From: Trichinella spiralis
Taxonomy: Eukaryota; Nematoda; Enoplea; Trichinellida; Trichinellidae
DNA length: 64,000 nt
Direction of reading: 5' to 3'
NCBI GenBank assembly: GCA_000181795.3
Contig: CM012954.1
Span: 2,744,464 to 2,808,463, forward strand
The notes below the pieces were generated by a model, which ran no database searches, was not told the origin of the DNA, and was given only the letters and a program-made list of their open reading frames with translations. Of this stretch, positions 28,774 through 42,567 are shown piece after piece. The position numbers were made by a program, and so were the translations under genes. Position 1 is the stretch's first letter. Each line of letters opens with the position of its first letter.

Positions 28774-30006
28774 AAATCATTACGTTCGCAGAATGAAGTA
28801 AGTTGTGAAATTTTCACGGATCGATTGTTATTTGCTCTGCAGATCGCGTAATTATAATTAAATGCTTGAATGATAGGCAACTAAATTGAACTGGTTGATT
28901 CGACTAAGCTGCAGGCGATGTACATATTTAAAATTTTTGATAATATAAGAATAGATAGTAGTGATAAAAATTTTGTAATGAACATTGCAAATTGTTTAGG
29001 TACTGTGCTGGTTGGTTGAAGTCGGATGGGTACGACTACAAACCTGCTATTATTGGTTGTCTCTGTCACTTTGCAAAAAATTATTGTGGGCTGTTCAATT
29101 ACATTTAACGTATTATGTAAAACTGTGGCGAACAATTTAAATTTTTGTCTAATTGTCCTACAGTGCTTTAAGAACTTCATTACTTCGGTAGTAGTGAATT
29201 GTTTGGGCAAAAGGAAAAGTATTTATTTTACTGTATTCCTCTATAAAAAAATTTTTTTCAGTTAATTTTTTGGTTAAATATTCACTTTTGCATTCGCTTG
29301 TAACATTGCTGTGCCTTTAACGTTATTCTGCACTACATTTGCTTACTTAAATAATTTGTTGTATTCTAAAACAAAGCTTTAATTGAACATCATCTTTTGC
29401 CCGAATTTTCATTACAAACCGATGACTGCTAATTAAGCTACGTTCTTAGATTGCTTTTCTGCATCCGTGTTGTTGTTGTTGTTGCATTGTTTTATCTGAT
29501 CTGTGATGATGATAACGATAATGGATGTTGAAGTGAAATCTATCTCACGTTGTACAGCAGTTGTCTCATGTTTTATTCGTATAATGGATTTAAACTATAC
29601 CATATTCTACCACTGATGTACAGTTATTCAAAGTATCTATTCACAGATGCAAGTCTCATTATTATCATTGTCTTTTGTTTTTTTTCGACAACTTCACCAG
29701 TACAGCTTAGCTTAATGATTTTATATACGATTGCTTACTTGTTTGATAATGCGTTATTACAAAACATGTCTTTGATTTTTCGAATGCTAATATATAGTAT
29801 AATAATTTATTTTACCAGAGTAAAAAGAAATCATTGATCAACAACACAAAAATTCAAGCTTTGTTTACTGTTAAAAATCACACAACCGGCATAAGAGAGA
29901 GACAAACTGATGGCATGATGTGCGTGCGATCCAGCAGTTGCTTCATCGGATGAAACATACACAGAGGAAGAGGAAAATCATGATTGGTACGGTGATTGGA
30001 GGATAA

Positions 30007-32437
30007 TCATAGCATAACAACAACGAAGAAAATGAAAAAGACAAGTAACACAATGAACACCTTTATCGCTAACCAGCGATTTCTCGAAATGCTTCGGAGA
30101 AATTTCAGCAGCTCAATGTGCGCCGCTTCGACTTGTACAACCGCGTCCTCAACATTACTATCAATCCTAAAATTAACATTTAATATTGTAGGACGTCAGA
30201 AATGTTGTAATTTTTTTTTACCGTTGCACCATTTCACCTTGCTCTTGGACCATGTGGGCCAGCGAAGAGAAAATCTGACCAAGTTCTACAATCGTCTCTT
30301 CTATGTTTACCATCGTCTCGGCTCGATTACGTAAATAACTATCCTATATATTGTTAATACATATGTGTATTTGCACGTAACTGATTACGTTTGGTTTTAC
30401 AGGTAGAGCCAAATAGAACGTAAAGTGATGGAACCAACCTGTTGGTTGATGAGCTGAAGCTGCTGCTGAGTCTGTCTCCGTTCAACTTCGTCCATTTCGA
30501 GCACGTATTCACTTTCTACGTTACCATTGAGCAGCATAGAACCACCTCAACAAAGAAAGATGGCAATTGAGAAACAAACAATCACTCGATAAATTTTTAT
30601 AAAAGTTGTGCTGCAAACGTCAACAGCAACCTCCTTACGACTGCTGGATGCCGAAGCAGGTAGAGTATTAGGAATCGTTTCGGCTGCACTGAATCGTTCC
30701 CGTCTCATTTTCTGCTGTTTCATATTTTGTGTTCGAAGCTGAAGCACCGATTTAAAATCAGAACTAATTGTAGCCAACTTTGACTGAAAAGTGACAACAA
30801 TTGATTTTGAATGCTGAGACTGATTTTGTTCACTGGAACATAGATTTCTCTGCATCATCTATAATAACACATAAGGCCTGTTTTTATTGCTTGTGCAAAT
30901 GAAGCTTTCATTTCACCTGCTGGAGCATGCCAATCTGTCTGTTCAAATTTGCAATATCTTGTTTAATGATTTGAGTCAGCTCGTCAACTTCGCCCGGACG
31001 ATCATCGAACAGGGATTTTTTCTTGGCTACTGAAAGGATACCGTATTTAGAAAACAGAAAGACTCATTTTCTTTTTCGAGTTGCACTCTATCTCACATAT
31101 AGTCAGCTTTTCCAATTTCAGAAAAGTTTCCGACAGGTCATGGCCAATTTGTCTGAAAGCAAAATTACAGTTACAATTTATATTATTGAAGTTACGTCAT
31201 TTTGTAATGATATTTTTACAACCACACAAATTCAATCTGCACTGCCAAAACATTACCCATTTAATGTTTAATTGTTTAATGTAAATTTCTATAATATATT
31301 GTTTTTCAACATTTATTTCTAAAAATCTCAATTCATTTATAATCTAGTAAATGAATTATAAATATATGGAAAGTAATATTTTAAATAAAAAGGAACTTGA
31401 ATTATATATACTGTAGCACTTGAAATGATACAGTATGAATAGGTGGAAAATATGTCTGAAATAACGAAAATCAGTGATCAATTAATTCAATGAGATATTT
31501 TTTTGCAAAATAAAGAAATTCAAAAGAATTATTACTTTGAAAGAAGTGAAAACTGCTGTAACTCCGTTCGCACAACGCGCTGCCTCGACTGAACTGGCTG
31601 TGAACTGGCCATCTCAAACACGAGCAGTAATTTATAAGAACATCAAAAGAAAAAGAATATTTTATTTAGGCATACCATCTTCAACTGAAAAGATTGAGCA
31701 ATAGCTCTGAACTCTGCAGATCGGTCTCGTCCAGGCATTTCTACGTAAACGTTTTGAGGATTGTATTCGTTAGAAGTACTAGTGCTAGGAGCCGCGGATT
31801 TTTGGATTGTGGAAGATGGACTTGCGAGAGTCTGAAATAAAATATAAATTAATATATAACTGCAAAGCATGTATGAAAAAACAATAACAATATAAATGAC
31901 TGACATCACGCATTACTATATACGTTATGCATGACAGAAATGTATAAAAAAACAACCAGATAAAAATGTAAACAGTGCAAGTGATTGTAAATACTGTTTG
32001 TAAAACCAACAAATTGTTACGTTCAGACTTCAAAAGCAAAGCATCATCTACTGTATCCTTGGCACTAACAACTGTATGCTTGAAATCTAGTTTAAAAAGC
32101 AAGTCATTCTAAGTAACTTTTTGAAATAATATATGTGCATACCACACAAAAATATAAAATGGAATGCGTAGAAAACAAGAGAAAAATAACTGGACATTTA
32201 TTTTTTTAACAACATCAATATATACAAGTTCAATTCATATAACAAATGCTAGCTGAATTTCAAAATGCATATATAACATGAAACAGCATGCAGTATTGTA
32301 GATAGATGAAGGTCAAAAACCTGAATTAATGACGTGTGCTGGTGCTGATTAGTTGTATCACGACAGGAAGTTAATATTTCACCGTCCGCACTGCAGGATT
32401 TACGTCTTCGGCGGCGGGCAAAATTGCTGTTGCTCAT
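30007..32437 (-). CDS. stx5: Syntaxin 5, Golgi Qa-SNARE
   Basis: Qa-SNARE for ER-to-Golgi and intra-Golgi fusion. Nine exons on the minus strand: 32321-32437, 31676-31831, 31536-31612, 31097-31152, 30917-31029, 30639-30858, 30439-30545, 30222-30343, 30007-30166; 375 residues. Family landmarks: MPGRDRSAEFRAIAQS, KLEKLTILAKKKSLFDD, IVVTFQSKLATISSDFKSVL (Habc helices), the SNARE helix across IEETIVELGQIFSSLAHMV, and a C-terminal membrane anchor (VFIVLLVFFIFFVVVML). The first exon adds an N-terminal extension with an arginine cluster (ARRRRRKS), comparable to the Arg-based ER-retrieval signal of the long syntaxin 5 form in mammals. Met at MPGRDR could start a short form. Confidence 0.93.
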
Positions 32438-32643
32438 AATGTGGCCCCATAAAACGCAGCTACTACCGAACAACCAATACGACTGATTTAACAAAATGAA
32501 GTTGATCTGTATTACTGTCTTACAGTATACCTTTACCTAAGCATCACTTTTCAAATTGCTGACGTCAAGTTAGCCGCTGTTTCATAATCTGTGAATTCGT
32601 TTCGTTAACGTCTAGGAAGTGGTTTTTTATTCTAGCAAATACC

Positions 32644-35600
32644 ATGCAAGTAAGATACGGACACCTGCTTGTGTTCAGCTTTCTACTCACAGCAGCAGTT
32701 GTTTTCCATGCTTTTCATCAGAGAAAACAGTTCTATCCATCTATGGTGTATTTGTCGAAATCAAATGCTAGTGTTACAGTTCGTGATTTTGTTTAATAAT
32801 AATTTAAATCTTAAAATAATATCTTTAAATTAAGGCATTGTATATTCAAGCTTTTGTTTTGGTCAGCTTGGTTGGAAAGTTGTTTCAGATGATATTTTTC
32901 GGCTCCCTTCATCGATTTGAACAAGAGGTACTTATTTTATAAGTGAACTTAATCGTTTGGTGTATTAATTGCTTTTATGTTACTTTTCACATTTTCTGAT
33001 ATATTGCTTCAATGATAATTTAGCTTTTTTACCTGGACAGTAGGTTACAGCTGTCTTGTTTTAAAGATTCTAGAAATGCAATTGGTCATTTGTAAAATTG
33101 CTTTGTTTTTATAGCACATTGCGGACAGGGCTATGTTTGCTGTAACAGAAACCTGCCTGGCTTTTACTATTTTTCGCGATGATTTTAGCCCTCGATTTGT
33201 TGCTCAGTTTACTCAGTTGTTTTTCTTCAAATGTTTTCACTGGATGGCAGAAGAACGAATAGATTACGTGAGTGGTCTAAGATAATTTATCTTTTACTTA
33301 CTAAACATTGTTCTTAAATCAGTTCAAATTATATAATATTGATGTGCCAAATTAATAATGTGAAAGATATTTTTCTGCAGACGATTTAAAGATATATCTT
33401 TAATTGTATTATTGTATTATAGTACTGTAATTACTTTTGTGATGTTTAAGGTTTACATAAGTTTTGTTGTTTAAGCTTTTTTAATGTTGTTTAATATTTA
33501 GTTGTAATTAGCATCGTAATATTTAATTTGATAAAATTTAATTTCTACTGTTAGATAAGGCAGATTGTTTTATTTATAAATTTGTTCCGAAAAGTGTAAT
33601 TTTTCTTTCTGCTGAAGTTTTGCACATGTGAACTGATAAACATATTAGTACATTTTTAGATGGAAAGAAGTCCAGTTGTTACTACACTGTTCTGCGCCAG
33701 AATTATGGGTATAATTTAATATTTCTTAATAACTTTAATGCCTATTCATTTACTTTTTAGGTTTGATTGCAATTTTGAGCGCAGTAGATTCTTACCATAT
33801 ATCTCATGCATATTTTACTACTCTGCAAAAAGGAGCTACACCTCAGATTGTATTTGGTTTTGAGGTAATATATTTTGAGGTTCTTCTATTTTTAACGAAG
33901 TTTTTTTTCCAGCATTGAATTTTATACGTAAATTAAGTTATTATTTTTTAATGTGCAAGAATGTCATTACGTTCAGCATGCTAAAACAAAAGATTACTCA
34001 GCGCATTCACATTCTCTATATTATATTTTAATTTTTATTTATCATGCATATTGTTTAGATTTATTTTTAGAATTCAAGATATTTTGTGAGTTGATTTATT
34101 ACTTATTTAGTATGCCATTTTGCTGACTGTTGTTTTCCACATTGCAGTCAAGTACGTGCTGCATCGTGTAGATCTGAGACAGCCGCACCCTTGGGAAAAT
34201 AAAGCGGTTTATCTTTTATATTTTGAACTTGTTATTGGTACGTTTTTATGGATTTTTAACATTGTTTCAGAAGATTTTTTGTTTTTAAGTATTTTTACGA
34301 GTTCTGTTGTATGCCATTTTTATTTGTGTAACGATGCAGTTGCACACGTTTCCACTGTTTTCCATTCGACCAATGTATTTAGCTTTGAAGTAAGAATTAT
34401 TTTTCTGTTTGTAATATTTTCATTAATAGTGATATGTTGTTTATGCATATATTTTAGAACTTTGAAAAAGGCAATTATGGACGCAGTTTTATCTCAGCGT
34501 GCTATTCGAAATATGAATTCCTTGTATCCGGACGTGACAGCAGAAGATTTGAGTCGCGGCGATTGTGTTTGCATTATTTGCCGAGAAGATATAACTGAAC
34601 GCGCAAAAAAACTGCCTTGCAATCACATCTTTCACATATCTTGCTTGCGTTCTTGGTTTCAAGTACATTATGATTTTCTCTTCCATTCAAAATATCAAAC
34701 ATTCAAAAATTCAAAATATTTTAAATTTCATTTGATGATGTTATTTATGTTTTACAACATTTAAATGACATGATGTTTTAGCGTCAGCAGACATGTCCAA
34801 TTTGTCGTCTGAATGTGTTGCAGCTGCGTCAAACTGAACGTCAGCAGCAACAACAGCAGCAAACAGCTAACATTGCTGGTACATCAACGACCGCAGCTGG
34901 TACTTCAGCGACTGCAGCAAATCAAATTCCAGCACCAAATTTTACAAACAGTACTCTTTTTCAATATTTATATTAAGCAATTTTCGTAATTTGCATTTTT
35001 AGTGAATATGCCAACTTGGTTTGCTGGTTTACCTGCGGGAATAATACAACCGCCGGCACCAGGCGTTGGAGATGGAACGCCGAGTTCGATCAATCCTACA
35101 GTATTCGCTGGTTTCACCGGCAATGGTAATTCGTCGGCAACTCTACCGATGCCAATAATGCCACCATTTTTTCCATTTAGTACGCTTATTTATTTATCAT
35201 CTATATTTCTTTATGTATATTTTTAATGAATGAAGAAGAAAACTTAATGTAAAGTCGGGATGACGAAGATGATTAAATGTTTTGATTGTCACATTTTAGC
35301 ACAAGCGTTTCCTACACCGCCAGATTTTACTGGTCTCACTGATGAAGAGGTACGTCAAATGGAAGGTAATGAACGAAAATCGGTTGAAGCACGCATTCGA
35401 TGTTTACGCAATATACAAACATTGCTTGATGGTGCCGTTGTACTCATGCAGCAGTACACAAGTCTAATGAGCGCAATGGAGTAAGAATTTTGTTAAAATA
35501 ATACTTTTTAAAATGTTGCATTCTTCCTTCGTTTTCAAAGTTTGAAATACAGTGAAAAGCGTTCTGTCAATACTGAGGAAACTGAGCATAAAAAAGAAAC

Positions 35601-35781
35601 AACTTCAAAGACTGAAGAGGTGAATGCGAAAACGGTTAATATCGATGAAATGGCGGAAAAACCAAGCACCTCTGCTGCTGCTGTTGCTGGTAGTTCTTCT
35701 GGTGATGCACAACATGAATTAAGGCAGCGTCGGCTGCAGCATTATGAAAAATCTGCTAAAGCCGGTGAAACTGTTCAGTGA
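32644..35781 (+). CDS. syvn1: HRD1/synoviolin, ERAD RING ubiquitin ligase
   Basis: ER-membrane E3 ligase that ubiquitinates misfolded proteins during retrotranslocation. Twelve exons: 32644-32778, 32835-32927, 33115-33267, 33660-33708, 33761-33864, 34111-34237, 34290-34389, 34458-34662, 34782-34950, 35003-35179, 35300-35480, 35541-35781; 577 residues. The multi-spanning N-terminal part carries the family signatures CLAFTIFRDDFSPRFVAQF and FKCFHWMAEERIDYMERSP. The RING-H2 finger runs CIICREDITERAKKLPCNHI to TCPICRLNVL, and an intron splits it after SWFQ. A Gln/Thr/Ala/Pro-rich linker follows, then the conserved C-terminal helix LTDEEVRQMEGNERKSVEAR. It starts only 206 bases from syntaxin 5 on the other strand, so the two may share a promoter. 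AATAAA at 35790 nearly abuts the stop. Confidence 0.95.
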
Positions 35782-35789
35782 ATGGTTTA

Positions 35790-35795
35790 AATAAA
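35790..35795 (+). promoter_or_regulatory. Candidate poly(A) signal of HRD1
   Basis: AATAAA nine bases after the HRD1 stop codon, followed by AT-rich sequence. Such short 3' UTRs fit a compact genome. Confidence 0.4.
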
Positions 35796-36086
35796 TACGT
35801 AACAAATGCATCATTATTATTGCTGATTATTATTATCATTGCTTAGTGAAAATTTTCTGATGTTGTTGTTTTTCTTTGGACGTTCACGATATGCTTGGCT
35901 GTGACTTTTTGAACACACAAGCTTACCGTTTGAGCGATTTGATTCCAATGCTTCATCTGTCTTTAAATAAACAATATTTTTTTTAGCAAAACCTCAATTT
36001 AATCAACGCAATGCTGTTGAATTGTTAAGATTTTCATTTACAGTACATTTATGCATGAATTTATACAATAATTTCTGCAAATATAA

Positions 36087-36425
36087 TCAGTCATCCCTGT
36101 GCACTGGTTTGAACTTTTTCACCATTTCTGCAATCTTCTCTTTGATAAACAAATCCCCTCGTTCATTCGGAGGAACTAAAGCGGGATTCATTTGTAGTTT
36201 CCACCAAACGTACACGGAAGCTAAAGCAGCAAATATGTAAAACGGATTTTTAATGTTTATCAATTTACTTATATAATAAACTTTTTTCATTCATGATTAG
36301 CCAGATGAGAAATAACTTATATTTTAATCGGCGAAAATTATATGATGCTTTTAGTCACACTGTTTACCTGAAAATGCGCCAACCAGTAGAATGTTCAGAA
36401 CTTTCTGATTTTTGAAAACATCCAT
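36087..36425 (-). CDS. Small single-pass membrane protein, 63 residues
   Basis: Two exons on the minus strand, 36368-36425 and 36087-36220, joined in frame through a good GTAAAC donor and a TTTAG acceptor. The N-terminal half is one hydrophobic helix (VLNILLVGAFSASVYVWW), followed by a basic, helical tail (IKEKIAEMVKKFKPVHRDD). Size and shape resemble small mitochondrial inner-membrane assembly factors or subunits, but I cannot name the family. It lies between HRD1 and NOB1, on the opposite strand to both. Confidence 0.6.
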
Positions 36426-36869
36426 TTTAATTTCGTATATGCAAAAATTGTTATTTTTACTATCATAATAAAATAAATGCAAGTTCATAAATGTTTTAGA
36501 AGAAATAAAATATAGATTTTATAATTCAGTACCAGAGAAATTATGAACTTTCATCTGAAATACAAAATTGAACTACATTTTCAATTTCAATGATTACGAA
36601 ACAATGCATTTATTTTCATAATTTTGACGAAACTATATAATTCAAAAAGTATTAGATTTTGTTCCAAAATAATTATTAATACAAAAATCATTTTGAAATT
36701 TAGTATTTTATTAAAATTTTATATTTTAATGATATTAATAATTACATGTTTACAAAACAAATTACAGTAAGAAAATAAAACTTTATTATCAAGTTATGTC
36801 AGCCGTTGTCACGACAATCATTGTTTTTGTAGTTTAGATTTGGATTTGTGGTTTATTTTAATTACTGAA
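36426..36869. other. Short AT-rich divergent intergenic spacer
   Basis: It separates the small minus-strand membrane protein from NOB1 on the plus strand, so it should carry both promoters. No motif stood out. Confidence 0.5.
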
Positions 36870-38535
36870 ATGCAGCTTCTAGTTGAACATTTGATGGTTG
36901 ACACCGTTGGTTTTGTAAAGGCAGACGATTTGAGAGTAAAACTTTGTTACATTTTATGTTCTGTATCTTAATAGCAAATTTAGAAATATGGTAAAAATAT
37001 TTATACAATTCAAGATGTTTTGAATGAAATCCGCGATTCTAATACGCGAAAAAAATTATCCACCTTACCGTATGATCTGAAAACTGTGATGCCTGATGAA
37101 AAAGCTATTCGATTTGGTAGGTATATAATCGCACTTGTCTTCGTTTTTCTTTTTTATTTGCAGCAGTCTTTTTAACACTTCCGTTTTTATTAAATCATTG
37201 CATTTTTATTTTGCAAAAAATACTTACATTATAACTTTGTGTTAATGTTAGTATGTTTTAGTCGAAAATGGTACAGAAATAGTGCTTTGTGATTTCTTTT
37301 GCTTTTTCGATAAATCCGTATTTAGCCATTTTAATAATGCATTCAAGTTACTTTTTCCTTTCATTTAGTTTTATTAGACTTGTGCACTGTTATTATCATG
37401 CATATATTTTTCAGTTATAGAGTTTTCCAAAAAAACTGGTGATTATCCAAGCTTATCAGTAACAGATGTGAAATTGATAGCAGCGGTTTATACTATGGAA
37501 CTAGAGCACGTAGGCTCTGAGCACATTATTCAAGAACCGAAGGTGCAGAAGACTTCTGCCGTTGGTGGACTGAAATGCGAAGATGTCAAAGGTTTACCAG
37601 GTTTTTACATGCCATCAAAGAAAAAACAGTCCGATTGCAGTGATTTGGAAGAGGCAGTGAGAAAAATTGACATCCAGGATCACTCGACTTCAGAAGAGGA
37701 AAATTCTTTCTCGGAATCAGACAGTGAATACGACGACGATGAAATTCGTGATACCTCCAATTTAAGTGGTTGGATTACCCCAGAAAATTTCTCTTCAACC
37801 GTTGGCAGTGCTAATGACACTGTGCCAGTTGCATGTTTAACCGCTGACTTTGCCATTCAAAATGTATTATTGCACATGGGCTTGAAAGTGGTCTCTGTGG
37901 ATGGTATGCTGATAAAACAGTTGAAAACTTATATTTTACGTTGCTTTTCTTGTTTTCAGTAAGTTTGAGTTGAAAAACGATTTTTTAATTATCATTAGCA
38001 ATGAATAAATTTTAATCTAGCATGACAAGTAAAATGATGAAGAAATTTTGTCCCAACTGTGGGAATGCAACATTAAAACGCCTTGCGATCAGTGTCGATG
38101 AGAACGGTTGCACGGTGTTTCATTTTTCCCGAAGAAAAGTAATTTCTCTTCGTGGTTCTAAAGTATGCGTTGAAATAATGCTGCTAAAGAAAGAATAATT
38201 CATTGCTATTTTCAGTTTTCCATTCCAGCACCTAAGGGAGGAAAGCATGCGAATAACTTGATTTTATGTGAAGATCAGCCAGTTAGTCAAAACCGTCTCA
38301 GTCGAAAGGCTCGCCAAAACTTAGACGTTTTTGATCCTGATTATATAGCTGGTCAGTCGCCATTTTCCTTGAACGATATTACTAGCAGGTATAGTAAACA
38401 GATTTTAATAGTCATGTTCTTCTGAAGTGTATCTTTAGATCAGCTTTGTTAGGCATCCGTGCTATTCACAGGCGGCCTAGGCGCAATCCCAATACTTACA
38501 GTTTAGGGAGAAAGCGTGGTGGAAAGAAGCGTTAG
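36870..38535 (+). CDS. nob1: NOB1, 20S pre-rRNA endonuclease
   Basis: PIN-domain nuclease that makes the final cut forming the 18S rRNA 3' end in cytoplasmic pre-40S particles. Six exons: 36870-36935, 36984-37116, 37415-37958, 38021-38162, 38216-38388, 38439-38535; 384 residues. The PIN domain shows the early acidic residue in EHLMVDTVGFV, then GKNIYTIQDVLNEIRD and FSKKTGDYPSLSVTDVKL. An acidic linker follows, then GWITPENF and CLTADFAIQNVLLHMGL. The zinc ribbon has CX2C pairs in RCFSCF and FCPNCG. The C-terminus matches the family (FDPDYIAGQSPF, RRPRRNPN, basic tail). Slightly shorter than the human protein. A poly(A) signal lies at 38571. Confidence 0.95.
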
Positions 38536-38991
38536 CAGTAACACTTTGGTTCTGTCTATTGTTGATTTTAAATAAAAGTTATTCTCGAAATGAAGGATCT
38601 GCTGTTCACAGCTAAAATTAAAAATTCAGCGTTCTAGCTGATAACGAAAATGGATACTAGCTTTGTTCATTTGTCCATGGGTAAGTTTCCAATAGCATAT
38701 TTCATGTTAATAAATAATGATTTAAAATCTTATTCATATGCAAGTACAAGAAACTTGATGAAGATGTAATTTTTCTATTTGAAAAAGAAAATTTTATCCG
38801 TTCACACTTCATTTAATTAAGGAGATGTATTCACAAACCGTTAATGTTTCACTACACACGAATATCACAGACACACGTTTTGAAAATTCATGCGATCAGT
38901 TCCCTTTGGAAGATCAAAATGAACAGAGTTCACTCTGCTAAAGGGAATCTGAAGTCTTTAAAACGCTTAGATTTTCACTCGTGGAAATCAG
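38536..38991. other. Convergent 3' spacer between NOB1 and the forkhead gene
   Basis: It holds the NOB1 poly(A) signal at 38571-38576 and AT-rich sequence. No gene is seen. Confidence 0.5.
38571..38576 (+). promoter_or_regulatory. Candidate poly(A) signal of NOB1
   Basis: AATAAA 36 bases after the NOB1 stop codon. Confidence 0.55.
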
Positions 38992-41103
<2,112 letters not shown>

Positions 41104-42567
41104 TCATACGGTCAGGTGGGTTTAAATTTCAAATTTTCTACAAACAATAATATCGATAACAAGTTTAAATAAACGCCATAAATCAGCCATGGAAATAATT
41201 GAAAATCAAATAAAATATTTATAACTGTGAAGAAATAGAGATGAAAAACACTGCGAACGTCAAAATTTTATTTTACAGATTGATTTCATAATATCTACAG
41301 TAAGAAAAAAAATAAACCAAAGGCGGTTCAAATCAAAATTCAAAAATCTTATACCTGAAAATCATTTCCGGTATAACAAGAATTGTGTCAGGAAAAAAAA
41401 TTATTCAAAAATGCATAAAAAATTATGCTTATTTAAATAATAATATTGATTTGTTAATTTCTTTTTATTTTAATATATTTTTTGGAAGAAATATAAGTGC
41501 AGTTCGATCAACTGACCTTCAATTTAATCAGTACAAAATGTGCTAATTTTATTAAAAAATTTTTTAGTTTATTTATATATATCATGCAGTATAAACTTGG
41601 TAAAACATTTATGATACATTGGAACTTCGAATATTTTAATCTGAAATGCAAACTTACATAGTTATGCTCATAAATATTACATCTTATATTATTAAAATTC
41701 AAACATTTAAACTAAATTAAAAGGTGAATGTATGTTGTTATTTTAAAAATTTCAGTTTATGATAATTTTAGCTGTTTTATTGTGGCATACATGAATTCTT
41801 CCATTTCCGACATTAGGCTTACTAAAAGTCTATCCTCTAAATAAATTTTGAAACAATGGTAATGGACAATTGATAGAATTAGGTTACGAAGAGCGCAGGT
41901 GACGCAGTTTTAAAATGGCTGTTGGCACAGTGGTTGACCGTATGCATATATATGAGCGGCTCATTCATTGCGATTGATGGTGGAAGAACACTGAAATGAA
42001 ACGTTGCACCAACAATTGTTGAACAGATGCGACACCGCGTTTGCTTAAGCCCAGACAAAAGTGCCTTGCATCTGTTCCTGTCTAGGATTTCTTCTTCATC
42101 TTCTTCACCTTGAACAACTGCGGTAGTTTGTTATGACAGTTGTCAGTTACTGCAGGCTGTTGCTGACTAAAAAGCAAATATCAGTAACGACTGTTATTTT
42201 TCGAGCGATTATTGAAATCACCTTCATGTTTATTCAAGTAAAATAAGCAGTAAAGTACTATAGTGTTGCGAGTGATGACATAGAAAATATAGATAAATAA
42301 ATATAGATACTGAGAATATTTACTTTGCTCACTAAAGTAGGACCATATTGTAAAATAAATGTTATGTAATTATTAACTTTGATGATGAAATTTTAAATAG
42401 ACTTATTTGCATTTCACTTTCTCCGATGAACCTCATTTTGTATTAAACATTATTTATTTATTTATTCATTTATTGAGTGAACTTGATTAAATATCAATTT
42501 TTATTATATAAAAAAATTCATTCATTATCATGTACTGTTATAGTTCTTTTCAGGGTGAGACCTCTGA
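41104..42567. other. Intergenic region between the forkhead gene and the protease cluster
   Basis: Divergent arrangement: forkhead gene on minus, first protease on plus. Mostly AT-rich. A slightly GC-richer stretch lies at about 41880-42180. No coding exon or RNA gene is supported. Confidence 0.5.

Larger units (their letters stand above)
27732..30006. other. Region 3' of kinesin light chain, holding its UTR and an alternative last exon
   Basis: The first kilobase is probably kinesin light chain 3' UTR, with a CTG repeat at 28144-28167 and CACCAC/CTACTA runs. An alternative terminal coding exon lies at 28732-28773 (listed separately). From 28800 to 30006 the sequence is AT-rich, with only short domain-less open frames, and runs into the 3' end of syntaxin 5. 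Confidence 0.55.
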
